The notes under the pieces were generated by a model. The model saw only the letters and a list, made by a program, of their open reading frames with translations. It was not told the DNA's origin and did no database searches. Positions 1 through 11,764 of a DNA stretch of 64,000 nt are shown piece by piece; position 1 is the first letter of the stretch; every line of letters starts with the position of its first letter. Origin of the DNA: Thuidium tamariscinum (Eukaryota; Streptophyta; Bryopsida; Hypnales; Thuidiaceae); the NCBI GenBank assembly GCA_947034885.2, contig OX344754.2:17192501-17256500 (forward strand). The letters are read 5' to 3'. The position numbers and the translations under genes are program-made.

Positions 1-316
1 CAATTATGGTTAGTATGCAAGCAATGAACACTAAAAGCCTTTCTAGACAATGAATTATCCATCTAAATTTTTCTCTCTATATAACATTCAACAAATTGAA
101 ACATAGTTCAAAAAATTTGTATATCTTACATAAAGACGCACCATTATGAGGTATTTGAAGGCAAGGAAGGTCTATTTCAGGGTCAATCCTTTGTTTGTTC
201 TAGGTGTTGTCTAAAAATTGTAATCAATCTATAATGGCTAAATTATTGAAATTTTAAAAAAGAAAGAAGATATATATTTTAAATTACAAAAAATATTTAA
301 ATATTTTAAAATATTT

Positions 317-354
<38 letters not shown>

Positions 355-1680
355 AAATTATTAAAAAAAATTAAAAATACTATTTTCTTACATAATAGTC
401 TTCCAACCACCTCAAACTACTAATGAGGCATGTTTCTACAATCCAAGAACTCAAAATAATTGGTGGTCTTCAATGCCCTCAAATATCTTCTAATGATTAA
501 AATAATATAAGATATATAGCAAAAACTATCTCTCATATACAAAGACAAAATGCTACACTATTCTAAATGTTAGAACTTTTAAAAACAACCTCCCAACTAA
601 ATTGTTCCTTTATAGCTATTAGGATAGCTATACTCATATTCATGCCAAAACATCAAAAGTTGTAATTATAGTATAAAATTACACTTGAATACACTAATTT
701 ACACCTAAATCATATACCATCCGCACCTTCTCAATAACACAAAATTCAAATGATTGAATTCACCTAATTCAATCTCAAATTTGCATCTACTATTATTATC
801 AACTCTAAGATCACAAAATACCAAACATTTATTATTGATCTACAAACATTTAGATGGAACACACAATCACTAATCCTCATCATGGCTTGACTTAGGGGGG
901 TTGCACATATCCCATCCCTATACACACTAAAGATAAACTTCAACTTCCTACATAAATAATTAAACAAATACTCAACAACATTATTACAATTTACTCCTTT
1001 TATATATGATATCATGAAAAAAATGCTTAAAAGTATCCAACCTCTATTCTACTTCCCAAATTTTTACCTAAACATCTATTTACATTAATGATTCTACTTC
1101 CCTTTCTCTACTACAAACTCAACCGTCTTTTAATTTACCAAAACATAAATACCCTTTAACTAATTTAAACTTAAACATCACTAACACACACCTATTAAAT
1201 CCTTTGTTTTTTTAGTGGATGGCATAGCTAGAGTCTCCCTCCCAACAATATAATCTAACCTTGGCATCTTTGGATTTGGTTTTCAAACCTTAGCATGGAA
1301 CCTAAGGTGAATAGTCTTCATTTATACTAACCTTGAAAACAGGTTTGAGTTTGTTTTTTGTCTTTCTTGTTGTGGTTTTAAAGTTAAATCAACCACTAAT
1401 TAGCCCATTTTCATTTATAGACTACTATTGTCGTTCTATTTTTTTGCCCCAATTATGTCTAGTCTACCAACCAAATTTCTTCATTTCTAAACAAAAATCA
1501 CTACATAAATGCCAACAAGGGATAATATATAAATCTTTTTGTAGTGAACACTTAAGTATCATTGAATACATGAGAGATCACTTATAGACTGTTTATAGAA
1601 AGTTTGTAATTCCATTCCATTACAAGTAGAACCTCTCTTAGTGCAAGGTGTTGGACTATGCCTTAAGAAAGGGTCATTAG
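1..1680. other. AT-rich intergenic DNA, no gene seen
   Basis: Very AT-rich sequence with stops in all frames. The short open stretches have no recognisable domain, no codon structure and no credible splice sites. The only notable items are a TA microsatellite at 321-351 and a short phrase near 469-497 (AATGCCCTCAAAT, then TCTTCTAATG) that returns at 1932-1960. Confidence 0.6.
321..351. repeat. (TA)n microsatellite
   Basis: About 15 uninterrupted TA units inside an already A/T-only stretch. Likely variable in length between individuals. Confidence 0.9.
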
Positions 1681-3053
1681 ATGAAATTTGAGAGCATTAG
1701 GAGACTAGGGGTTCCCGGACTGCGAGAACGTAGTTTCTGCCCTGTGAACTTGAATCCTACGTGGTCGGGACATTGCCACGTAATAGAAAATAAAATAAAA
1801 TCAATTTATTTTATTTTATTTTGGACTTATTTTCATATTTTAGGACCCAATTTTTTTTTCCCGATAAAAGTCGACCTGATAGCGGTTAGCGGCATTGGAA
1901 ACCGTTTCGGGAATAGACCCGAAACGGCCCTGTAATGCCCTCAAATTTCTTCTAATGTTTGCATGTTAGAGAGGTGCATTGAATGGCCATTTATAGATGC
2001 CAACTTCCAACATTATTTTTCAAAGAATGTTCTTGAAGTTGGCCCTACTTATGAACTCCATTATTACAAGTTTGCACTTAAAGGGGGGACACTATAAGAA
2101 GTTCTTTCGATATAAGAGGTTTTCAAGCTAAGCATGCCCACAAATTCTCTTGGATTCCCTCAAGTTCCTTGCCTATAGAAACTCACTACATTACCAAGCA
2201 AATGTTGTTGAGACCAAATTATATTAGATAATATTAATCAATTAATATTTTTTAAATTATCTTTTTTTTATAAAATCATTTTCCAGTTCTTCAATTTTTT
2301 TGGAGAGGATTTTCCAATTTTAAGTGAAACCACTTTAGAAATTTACAAAAATTGAAATTGAAATTGAAAAATTATGGTTCCACACATGTAGGTTTGATTT
2401 GGAAAATAGTAAACACACTTCTAAAATATTTGTATCTCTATTGGAGTTGACCCCTAGTCCCCTAGATATTCAAACTACTAATCAAGGTACCACACACACG
2501 GGTCAAATTCAACAACTTCCTCCTAAAGTATTTGAATTTTAGAATTTTGACAATTGGACAACTAATTTTTCTTTTCTTGGATTTGGCATTTTGTTTTTCC
2601 TACTTTTCCAACACTCCCAATTATGGATTAATTTTTTTTTCTATTTATGTGTAAATATGTTACTTTTAAAAAAAATTCTCAAAAAAAAATTTGGGGTATT
2701 CAAAATAGACAACAGAGAAAAATTTTAGATTTTCAAAAAATAGTTCTACAGTTTTTAAGATTTTAGACAAGTTCCCAATTTTCTTTAGTGATTTCTGTGA
2801 CTAACCTACATGTACGGTAGTAATAGGCTTGTCTACCTTTATCAAAGGCTATCTAGGAATATTCCATCCCCATTCCACCCAACTGGCTAATACCCATGGT
2901 TTAAGAATTTAAGATATTCCCCTTTGCTGGAATATCCCCCAACTGAAGGAGGCAAGGACGCCCTGCAAACGGAAAGCAGCACGTAATCCCATTCAGGGCG
3001 AGCCCTAATGACGAGCTTCATGACGTGGGCAGGCAGGAGCCCACGCCAAGGCA
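1681..3053. other. Intergenic DNA with one small perfect hairpin
   Basis: No gene seen. A perfect 10-bp inverted repeat, CCGTTTCGGG and CCCGAAACGG with a 6-nt loop, lies at 1902-1927 in a short island of higher GC (about 1700-1930). The rest is AT-rich until about 2940, where GC content rises toward the KANADI locus. A Helitron 3' end was considered for the hairpin, but no CTRR terminus follows at the expected distance. Confidence 0.5.
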
Positions 3054-3322
3054 GGACGCTAAGTAAATCCTAAGTTACCATCGAAGGTGGGCTCAGCAGG
3101 TGGATTTACCTCGGGGGAAAACGTGATTTTTTTTACTTCTTGTCCATTTCTTTTTTTTACGGTCAGAATTCATATTTACAATCAGAGACCCCAAATTAGC
3201 TATGACAGGTCTTGCAAAGTCCCTAAACACGGCACAAAATAGGGGGCTTTTTTTTCACTTTTGCCCGTAGAACCCAAAATTTACCCTGCTGGACCCACCT
3301 TCGATGGTAGGATTTAACGTCC
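3054..3322 (+). mobile_element. MITE, family with GGTAGGATTTAACGTCC ends (copy A)
   Basis: The ends are inverted repeats: on the right, CCCACCTTCGATGGTAGG followed by ATTTAACGTCC, and on the left its reverse complement with a few small insertions. The core (about 3165-3245, around TTTACAATCAGAGACCCC and GGCACAAAATAGGGG) recurs at 17.57-17.69, 18.33-18.57 (inverted) and 18.59-18.80 kb, so this is a dispersed family. There is no coding capacity, and the superfamily is unassigned because no clear target duplication could be read. It sits directly upstream of the KANADI leader. Confidence 0.7.
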
Positions 3323-5077
3323 AGCCACGCTAAGGGGTGAGAGCCAATGGAACGCGAATGAATGACGTGTGCATAAAGCTTCCCCACAACGGGTTCTCAC
3401 CAATCACGAGATTCCGGCGGGCGCTGACGTGGGTGGCTCCAATACAAAACGGTGACCGGCGAGCCACGCCTCCTTTGGACGAACAGTTTTCATTCATCCA
3501 TCCACCCACTTATCCAGACGTTCATCCATCTCATCCCAATGGTAAAAGGGGATATGGTGTCATCCATCCAATCCCCGGATGGGGGATGAGCCCATGCCCA
3601 TCCCCATGAATCATGGGACGCATCTGCCTTTCGTCTACGTCTTGCAGGCTTGCCTCTCTCCCTCGTTCATTTTCGTGTCTCGTCATCATCATTCGCAGCT
3701 CGCTTTGCGCTTTCGCTGTCGTCGTTTCTCGCTATTCTCGTCCTTGCGCCCCCTTCTTACATTCTGCGTCTCTTCTGGAGATTTCTCTGGAGCTTCGGAC
3801 CGTTGCATTTGGTGTTCGATTCCTTTCACTGGAAGCTTTCTTTTTCGGGAGGGGAGGGGGGAACTAAACCCTAGCGGGCTTGCGTTTGGGCCGCGTTCGG
3901 GTTGCGTGCGTTGGGCGCTGCGTCTGTGGAGGTGTGGGAGGAAGATTCGGCTTTCGTCGTGGTTTTTGGAGTTGTGATTTGGTGATGTGGTGTGAAGGTG
4001 AAGGGTTTTGAGTGCGGTTCGTGGTTACTGTGTTGCGGCCTTCTTTTAAAGGGAATGAACAGTGGAGCCTCTTAGAGTCGCCCATATGCTTACGAGTTTT
4101 TCCAGTTTGTTGTCGTCCTTGACGTGGTGCCTGAAGTTAGGATGTCGGGAGGGGTCGATGTGTTGTGGGATGTTCCGATCCTTGAGATTTGAGTGACGAC
4201 GGAGTGCCAGTGTGGCCCCCTTTGTCTTTGAAGAAACCTCTAGTGGGGGGTGAACGTCCACTAGATTTTCCAACACACCGTCCCTGGAGAACAGGCCACC
4301 ATTTCTGTGCTCTCTCTCTTCAGGTTACTCTGGGTTGGTCGTGACGCAGCAAGGCCACACGATGTGGTGACCCGTTGTCATTCGGATTCGATCCTGTGAA
4401 GGGACGAGGGAGACTCGGCATCTTCTTTGGTTGAAGAGAACGAGAGCTTATCCTGTTGTACTCGAGAAGAGATTTGTTGGATTCACGAAAGTTCGTTTCC
4501 ATTGCAATTCTCTGGAGTTCTGAAGGTTTTCCAAGCTTGATAGGAAAACTAGTTCGTCAGGATTTTGAAGCTGAAAGAGTTGTTGGAAGATTCACACAGT
4601 TGCGCTACTGGATCTGTGAAGGACTCCTCGTTTTTTGCTTTTTGCGATTCGGGGTTCCGTGTTTCTGCGCTACTAGGCACTTGTGAATCTTGATCTTTCT
4701 CTCCCTCGTCCGAGTGTGGTGAATTGAATAATGGAGTTTGGAGGTGTATGCGGCATCCACGTCTCTGAATGCGAGCTGGGACAGCGCCTGGACTTTCCTG
4801 AGACCCTGCAATTGGTGCGGTCGCCCCCTTACGGTTGAGTTCTACCCCAATTCCGCTTCAATCCTTGGGAATTGCTTGCCCAAGGCTGTTCGAGTGCCAA
4901 TTTTTGAGAACCATAGGAAAGAGAATTTTGCGTCCCCGATGTGCTTGGCGACTTTCTGTTCTGTACCTGATGTGCCTGAATTGACCCGTAGTTACTGCTC
5001 TCTTGGACTTCTTCCCTGCCGTCCCATTCCCCGAAGGCTGAAGGCTTTGTAAGGTGAAAGGGACTGCCGATCTTACA
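3323..5077 (+). promoter_or_regulatory. Putative promoter and long 5' leader of the KANADI gene
   Basis: GC content is clearly higher than in the flanks. The part from about 3340 to 3640 has promoter-like features, including a CCAAT at about 3398 and a TGACGTGG motif near 3425; no convincing TATA box was seen. From about 3640 there are pyrimidine-rich tracts typical of plant leaders, and an acceptor-like tract (CTCTCTCTCTTCAG) ends near 4323, so a leader intron is possible. The transcription start is not determinable from sequence alone. A 35-codon upstream ORF lies at 4731-4838. The in-frame TGA at 5039-5041 rules out an N-terminal extension of the main ORF in the unspliced leader. Confidence 0.45.
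4731..4838 (+). CDS. Upstream ORF (35 aa) in the KANADI leader
   Basis: An ATG in a favourable plant context (AATAATGGAG) opens a 35-codon frame beginning MEFGGVCGIHVSECELG and ending LVRSPPYG before TGA. It ends 239 nt before the main start codon, so it would be met first by scanning ribosomes if the leader is transcribed unspliced here. I do not recognise the peptide as a known conserved uORF. It may instead be a chance frame; conservation would decide. Confidence 0.35.
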   Translation: MEFGGVCGIHVSECELGQRLDFPETLQLVRSPPYG

Positions 5078-8058
5078 ATGCAAGACTCAGATAATCCAGA
5101 TAAATCCATGAGTTTGTTAAGCTCTACCAGTGGACCTTCTGGCCCTGACTTGTCGCTTCACATCAGCCCACCGAACAGTAGCAGCGATGATCTGCTACGC
5201 TCAAAGTCCTCCGTCGTCCCACAGTATGTAACCCAAGACTTGCCCGAGCATGTTCACGGATTCGATCTCTGGAAGCAGCCTTCGAAATCGATGAGCTATG
5301 ATAGCGAGAGCAACGTCTCCAGTCCCGCAGTTGAGAGGTGTGCTACTTACGACAATGTGGGCGCATCGACCGTTCTTTGTTTGGCAAATCCGACTCCGGA
5401 GCCCCCCCAGTTTGCCCAGCAGAGAATCCGAGTCGACGAGGGGATGATCACGGGAGGCAGGGAAAAAGTCCAAGAGAGCAACGGCCATGTGCATCCCTAC
5501 ATGGTTAACAGATCGGAGCCGATGCACATCAGCCCAGAAAAATCATCCTCGCCCGGGATTCACGCTATGTACAACGGTGATATCCAAGATGCTTTCCCCC
5601 GTCGGAGTTTCGACCATTTTCACTCGCAGCAGAGGATCTTTCCACAAGCTCCTCGCATCATCAGTACTACAAGCCCTCCTGCTGCTGTTCCTGAGCTTTC
5701 ACTTGGTCGTTTGGGCGGACCAAGTGTACTCCCCGAGACTTTGCTCAGATCTGATCCTCCCAAATTTCATAATTACCATGTGGTAGGGAGGGAGTCCGGG
5801 CTCAGGTTTTCCAGTTATTACAGTTTTCAGGACGACCTTTCTTCCCAGAAAAGTATGCCTGGTCTGCAGGCGTCGGCGTTGTCCGGAAACTTCTCAACTC
5901 TATTTGGAGATTGCGGGGCGGCCTATAATGTAAAGCACGACGGTATCTTCGGGAATCCTCCCTTTCGCTCGCGGTACCCACTGAAGTCACCTTCCAAACG
6001 TTCGGTACGAGCTCCTAGGATGAGGTGGACTACTGTATTGCATGACCGCTTTGTCAAGGCTGTGGAGCTTCTCGGCGGACATGAAAGTGAGTATAGTAGA
6101 ATGATTTTTGTGCTTCCGGAATTTGAAGGAAATATTTAGTTCATGTTATCTGTGATTTATTAGTCTATGTGTAAAGGCGGAAAAGGTGTTGGTTTCATGT
6201 TCTCATTGAAGTGTTTTACTCTCTAATAAGTATTTCAACAATTACTAATGGGACTGCATTTTCTCAATGGGATTTTCTATGCTTGAAGCTTATCGTGAGT
6301 TGTTGGATGATGTTTTGCACAGGAGCAACACCGAAGTCCGTCCTGGAGCTGATGAATGTGAAGGATTTGACTTTGGCCCATGTCAAGAGTCACCTGCAGG
6401 TGGGAAGATTGTTCTCGGATGCTGCTCTCGGATGTCGCTCTCATTTACTTGAATTTTTGATGATGCATTTGTGGGGCACCTATGTGAGTTACCGCCTTGA
6501 GAGTTCTGAGTACCCGCTCTTGTTTTTGCCGGTCAATGCAGATGTACCGGACTGTGAAGACCTCTGACAAAACTGGTCCCACAACTCCAGGTTGGATTTC
6601 CAGTTGTGTCTTTTATAAAGTTTCACCCTTATATCGAATTTCAAACATCTCGTTTAGATACCCTCTGAATAGATGTTTCTGTATCTTCTCACTTCTTGCT
6701 TCTGCGTTCAGGACTTTCTGTAGATGAGTCGTTGGTACTATGCATACAGAGTAGGGCATGTAGGTTCTCTATTTCCTGCTGTTGCAGAACCAGGAAACCT
6801 ATCACATGTGCAGCGTCATTTGATGCAAGATTACCAATAGAGGCACAACTGATAAGTGGCAGTGTTTCTGTAATAGGGAAGAATGTGCACATGTCCAATT
6901 CTGGAGTACACAACCTGGATTTAAACGATTTCCGTCGTCTGGGTGACTCTCAAGATGCCACTGTGCCGAACAACAATCCCTGGCCTCAGGCCGAGAGAGG
7001 TATGAATCAGGAATATGAGGTCTTAGTCCTTCGTTTTTTGAGCTTGTATGTACTGTTCATTCCATTCTTTTCCTCATTGTGTTAAACAGAACACGACGTA
7101 TCAAAGAGCTTGTGATCTGCTTTATGTGTGCATAGTTTGCTATACATCGCCTGATACTAGATGATATTCGTGGACCATGCTGCTTATGATTAGTAGTATA
7201 TCACTCCTTAAGATACTCTCATTGCATGATTGAGTATGTTCAACTGACTCTCAGAACTCACTGCTACTATCTTTCTCTTGGATGCATTTTGATCAAAGTT
7301 TCTGCGGGGTTTTTATGCCAACAGGTTGCTGGAAGTTGGGAACTCTCAGCTGTTGATGGTGTGCAGATGCTTATAATGGACTCTATTAGCTAGCGAGTAT
7401 ATGAACTCTGTTCTTTAAGAAGTAGCTGTATAGTGTTTTTTTTCTGTTGAATATTTAGAAGTGAGATCCGTGTGTTTATTTGTCGTTGAGTTGGAGGTTT
7501 GGCTGGAGGACAGCTGAATGGAACCGAAAATACGTACCTGGTTAGATATTAGGATAATGAGCCAGTAATGGGTTTGTTTCTAAGTTATGGTGACTAAAGT
7601 TTAGCACTATAATTGGTGTTAGAATAGAGTGGGAGGGGTTGAAACCTCTTGCCAGAGTATAATCTGGCTAGACCCCTCGGTGTTTTCAGTGTGGTTTCGT
7701 TCTACCTACATGAATATGTGCATCATGTGAATGGGGTTAAATGTTTGCAGCCATCGACTCTATGTGAAGTAAAGTGGGGAGGTGGTTGTGGGTTATACCA
7801 TGTTGGACACAACCATGTCTATTATATACATTGGTCTCAAGAGTATGAAGAAGTGATTTATGTTCTGGTTTATTTTGTACCACACCTGATGGATATGTTT
7901 TTATGAATCTAATGTGCTGCAGCATCTTTTAATCCTCTCATCTGTAATGAGTGGTGTCCTTACAGACTAAGAATCCCCATCATCCTGAGAATGAGACTTT
8001 GGAAAGGAGGGGGGTTGAAGTCAGGCTGCATGATGATCACAGCCTCAGAGACTGGTAA
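5078..8058 (+). CDS. KAN: KANADI-family GARP transcription factor (five coding exons)
   Basis: Nuclear DNA-binding protein. In land plants KANADI proteins are mostly repressors that set abaxial or peripheral polarity and act against auxin and HD-ZIP III functions. Exons by GT-AG: 5078-6086, 6323-6399, 6542-6590, 6712-7019, 7966-8058, giving about 511 residues. The ATG at 5078 is the first after an in-frame TGA at 5039. The GARP (Myb-like) domain, about residues 311-372, starts RAPRMRWTTVLHDRF, continues through ATPKSVLELMNVKDLTLAH and ends VKSHLQMYRTVKTSDK; it is split by introns at GGHE/R and HLQ/MYR. The N-terminal PDLSLHISPPNSSSDD matches the conserved KANADI motif and contains an LxLxL-like repressor core; ELSLGRLGG is a second such patch. 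Exons 1-3 are secure. Exon 4 contains an odd Cys-rich run (SISCCCRTRK), and its end is uncertain: donor at 7020 (phase 0, joins an exon ending HSLRDW) or a stronger donor at 7000. Confidence 0.9.
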
Positions 8059-9695
8059 GCCTTGCTTGCCAAAACAAAACTTAAAAAATATTAGATTCAA
8101 TTCCTTTTAAATTCCCCCAATTTTCCATAAGATTTGTTTGTCAGAAGTCCGTGGCTATTGCTTGTCTGGTAGGACTAAAGAAAAGGCGCAAACCAGTGAA
8201 CCTCGCAGTTCTCTCCCAACTATTTTCGTGGGTTTGTCTTTTTTTTAATTTTCTCTGATAAAGACATAGCTAGTGGGGTGGTCCTCTAGGGTTCACTGCA
8301 GCAGTTCATCATGACAGGCATCATCTTTATGAGGTGGAAGTAAAAAACCCCATGCCATTGGCTGGGTAACTTTGTTCATTCCTATTGTACAGTGCCTTTA
8401 TGACAAATTCTTCCCGTCTGTATACTATCATCATGTTTTTACATGTTTATCAGCTGACCCAACGAAGGTAGACCATACACTACCCTAGTTGTACTGTACA
8501 GGCCTACAGGGAGTGGACGAAAGCTTGAAAAATCCCAATCCTAATGAGGGGCATATTCCTGTGATGCAAAGACCCGGAGGGAGGGCCTGCCTGCACCCAC
8601 TTGGTTTCACGCCATGATCGAATGCTGTCTGATTTCGTGGGATTTGTGGAACAGTGGCAAGCAGGCGCTCATTGGCTCCGAAAATAGTCTTTCTGACAAG
8701 CCCACCTGACGGGGAGGCTTATGGATGAGAAGACTGGGCAGGGAAGCCCCTTGATTTCAGCAGGACTTTTGGGGGCCTGCACATGTGGTGCGCCTTGCTT
8801 CTCGCCTTTCAGTTTGTCAAGGCCAACACTCAAGGTTTGGGTGCATGAAAATCTTGGCAGACCGACATACTTCTCCAGGCTAGTGGCTTATTTGCTGAAG
8901 ATATCCTGGTTTCCAGGCTGATAATTGAAAGGTGTCACAAGAAAAATTCGCCCTGCTTGTTCTGTGAATCTGTGCAGAATATTTTAGGGTGCCGATTCAT
9001 GGAATGGAAAGTGGGTTGCGGAAATCGTTTTTCTTTTATCTTTGGAGTCAAAAAAGTGGATGGAAAGGTGATGTACTTCGCCATCAATTAAAAAAACAGG
9101 GTACTGACGCTGATGGAAAAACAGGAAGCAGATGAAAATGATGATGAAAACTTGATAATTAGAAAGATTTCCCTTCAAATCAGGGATTGCCTCAACAAAG
9201 TTCTCATAAGAATTTTTTTTTAAAACAGTGAAGAATTGCTAGTAAAATAAAAGGAGGTTTCGGAAGATAAGCCAGTTGATTATTACACGTTCACCTCAGT
9301 TTATGTTGGTTTTGCAGAGTCCAATTTGTGGGTATTAAGGGACATTCAATCCGAAAAGGCATATCTAATTATTCCTTCGGTGGGTCAAAACTGTCACTTT
9401 TCAGAGGTATGGATGAAAATAAAAAGGGACAAATATTACTTTCTAATTCAACCGCTTGAAGTTGTACTAGATTACTGGAGAAATGTGCAGAATTTTTTGG
9501 GGAAACTTTGCATGCAATGATTGCAAGATAATAGCATTTAAAGGTAGAAAATTCATAAATTTTGGCATGGAGTAGATTATAATTGACATGGAGTAGAAAA
9601 TTCATTAAAAAATGAGTAGATTATAATTCTTCATGAAGGGACTCTTTTGTACGGAGTAATAAAAAATCTTTTCATGCAATAGCATTCTATGATGT
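8059..9695. other. Region downstream of KANADI, no further gene seen
   Basis: It probably contains the KANADI 3' UTR at its start. The part from about 8480 to 8930 is GC-richer and holds a 66-codon open stretch without a recognisable domain or splice framework. After about 9200 the sequence becomes AT-rich. From 9560 to 9640 a short phrase (CATGGAGTAGATTATAATT) is repeated imperfectly three times. Confidence 0.5.
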
Positions 9696-9862
9696 GTAAA
9701 GGTAAAACAATCCATCGTGGTCAAAATTGCTAATTTGCCCTCGTGCCATTGCTAGATTTTTTTAAATTCTCACATGAAGATAAATGTGTCAAAATTGTTG
9801 GTTTGCCTTCATGTCATTGCCAAATTTTTAAAAAAAATTCCTACACAAAGATAAGTGTGAGA
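9696..9862 (+). repeat. Duplicated fragment of a dispersed TIR element
   Basis: The phrase GGTAAAACAATCCATCGTGG followed by TTTGCCCTCGTGCCATTGC resembles the left end of the element at 27444-27911. Here the segment after it (about 9724-9792) is directly duplicated (about 9793-9860) with moderate divergence. No matching right end was found. Confidence 0.5.
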
Positions 9863-11011
9863 AATAGTAAGAACAAGTGAAAATATGTGAAAATATGAAA
9901 ATAATATAAATTGCAAAAATTAAATAAAAATTTTCAATAACATCAAATAACAATATATAAAATTATCAAAAAAAAATTCAATTTATAAAGTTCAAAATCT
10001 TGAGGTTCAATCAATGAAATCTTAATGAAAAAAAATCCAAAATTCATGAAACTTGTAAAATGTGATTCTAAGTGAGATTGAGACATTTTGACGTTTCAAA
10101 GGAAAAAAAAATTCTATAGAAATTTCATTCAAATAATAATAGGTCTCAAAATAGTTCATTTCAAGTGAAATCATGCATAAAGGTATACTCCCTTGTGGAC
10201 AACATGTCCACATTTCACTGTATAATTTTAATTTTTCAATTTATGAGAGTGATTTAGATGGTCAACAATAATTTCTTTGAGTCATTGTAAGTGTTGAGTA
10301 GAAGTTGTAAATAACTAGGTGATAAAAAAATTGAAACTTTAGTTTGTACAATTCAAAATATTTTGACTACAACATTTGAATCTTTAATTTTATCTAATAA
10401 AACATTGAGTTGAGAGTATGAAAAGAAATCGAAACAAAAAAAACTTGATTTTCATTCTTTAATAAATTGTGAAGTAGAAGTAGGTAGAAGGTAGAAGGAT
10501 AATAATTATAGCCAATAGTTCTAAGATAAAATTTGATCACACTAACCCTAATTGTTAGATTGTTTTAGAAGTCAATTTCAAAATCTTGTAGAACTATTTT
10601 TTTTAAATGGTAAAAATTGAGATAAAAAAAATCCTATCCCACTTATATGCAGGTTTCATTTTGCGAAGATGTGCCCAATTTGAATCTCCACCAACGTTCA
10701 GGAAGTTTTTTAGTTTTACCGGCTATTTTCCTTTAATTTCCAAATTGAACCACTTTTTAAAGTACAATGTCCGGTTATTTTCACTATTTTGTATGTAAAC
10801 TAATTTTTTTAGATTTTTTTACTCATTTTTGGCCAATGTTATAGAATTGCAATTGTTTTTTTTCCCAATTTGACCGGCTGACTTTGAGCTAGCCGCCGTT
10901 TCTTCCCGGACATTGATCTCCACATTAGATTCCCAATAGTGGAAACTTGTCATTGATTAGAAGACATTATGTGGCACTTTTCTTACAAATGATTTAACTT
11001 GTGTCCAACGG
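9863..11011. other. AT-rich DNA with decayed relatives of the TTAA element family
   Basis: No gene. The part around 10380-10580 (TTGAGTTGAGA, then TTGATTTTCATTCTTTAATA, then GTAGAAGTAGGTAGAA) is clearly related to 36545-36720 inside a TTAA-flanked element. The part after 11270 matches its later portion (GGAATGAATCAAAG-like phrase). This suggests an old family member broken by later insertions; its ends are not recognisable. Confidence 0.4.
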
Positions 11012-11253
11012 TTTTAAAATGTGAGCATAAAAGTGTGAGCATAAAAGTGTGAGCTTGTAAACCTTGAGCATATATGTATGTATGTATCATGCAACTATTG
11101 AAGGTGTTTATAACATAAATACTTATAATATAGGTACTTATAGTATATATATACACTATTAATATAGAAGGTTACTATAATATGAACATTTATATCATAG
11201 GTGTATAGTCTTCTAGGCTTATAGGCTCACACTTTCATGTTCACATAATAGCA
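11012..11253 (-). mobile_element. MITE with TGTGAGCATAAAAGTGTGAG ends (copy 1)
   Basis: The left end reads TGTGAGCATAAAAGTGTGAG; the right end is its inverted counterpart (GCTCACACTTTCATGTTCAC). The interior is rich in short ATAGGTG/CACCTAT and TATAATATA motifs. A second copy in inverse orientation lies at 35137-35361. No coding capacity. The left end also shows a small tandem duplication of AGCATAAAAGTGTG. Superfamily not assigned. Confidence 0.65.
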
Positions 11254-11532
11254 ACCCTCTTTTCACACCACTAATTGAAATGGAATAAATCAAAGGTGTC
11301 AAAATCCATCAAGACAAAAGTATAATCTATTGAAGAATAACTAAATTTTTTATTGAAATTGTATTGAGATTTTTATTTGGTGCTTTTTCGGTTGCTTTTA
11401 GAGCTTAAAATAATTGAAATCAAAATTGCATTCACATAAACTTATGAATTTTTTCATTTTCAAAAAATATTTCAAAAAATCATGTCAAAAATTGAAGTCA
11501 CACGAGCCTACCAAGAATTGTAAGAATCCTTC

Positions 11533-11761
11533 CACTAGAAGAAAAACACTGAAATCCCTGTTAATTTCAACGCAGTACGTTAGGTAGATTGTGTTGAGAC
11601 TGCGTTGCTGAAAACGCAGGAAAACCCTGAAAACGCTGAAAAAACGAAGAAAAAAAGCAGAAAAACACAGAAAACGTGTTTTTTCTGCGTTTTCAGCAAC
11701 GCGGCCTCAACACAATCTACCTGACGTGCTGCGCTGAAATTAACATGGATTTCTTCTAGTG
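11533..11761. mobile_element. CACTA-type foldback MITE, 229 bp
   Basis: Starts CACTAGAAGAAA and ends TTTCTTCTAGTG, flanked by a perfect 3-bp duplication TTC (11530-11532 and 11762-11764), as expected for the CACTA (En/Spm) superfamily. Almost the whole element is one long imperfect palindrome: about 95 bp of each arm pair, including AGGTAGATTGTGTTGAG and GCGTTGCTGAAAACGCAG on both sides. It could fold into a long hairpin RNA if transcribed. No coding capacity. Arm similarity and intact duplication suggest a fairly young insertion. Confidence 0.85.
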
Positions 11762-11764
11762 TTC

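Noticed and set aside
1902-1927. Hairpin as a Helitron 3' end
   Set aside because: No CTRR terminus at the right distance and no matching 5' TC end found.
3579-3977. Open frames up to 132 codons in the KANADI leader
   Set aside because: Several overlapping frames are open at once, starts are mostly non-ATG, and the region is GC/pyrimidine-rich; this fits composition rather than coding.
4738-5052. 104-codon open frame upstream of KANADI
   Set aside because: It begins at TTG, overlaps the ATG-started uORF in another frame, and has no domain; it is most likely leader sequence.
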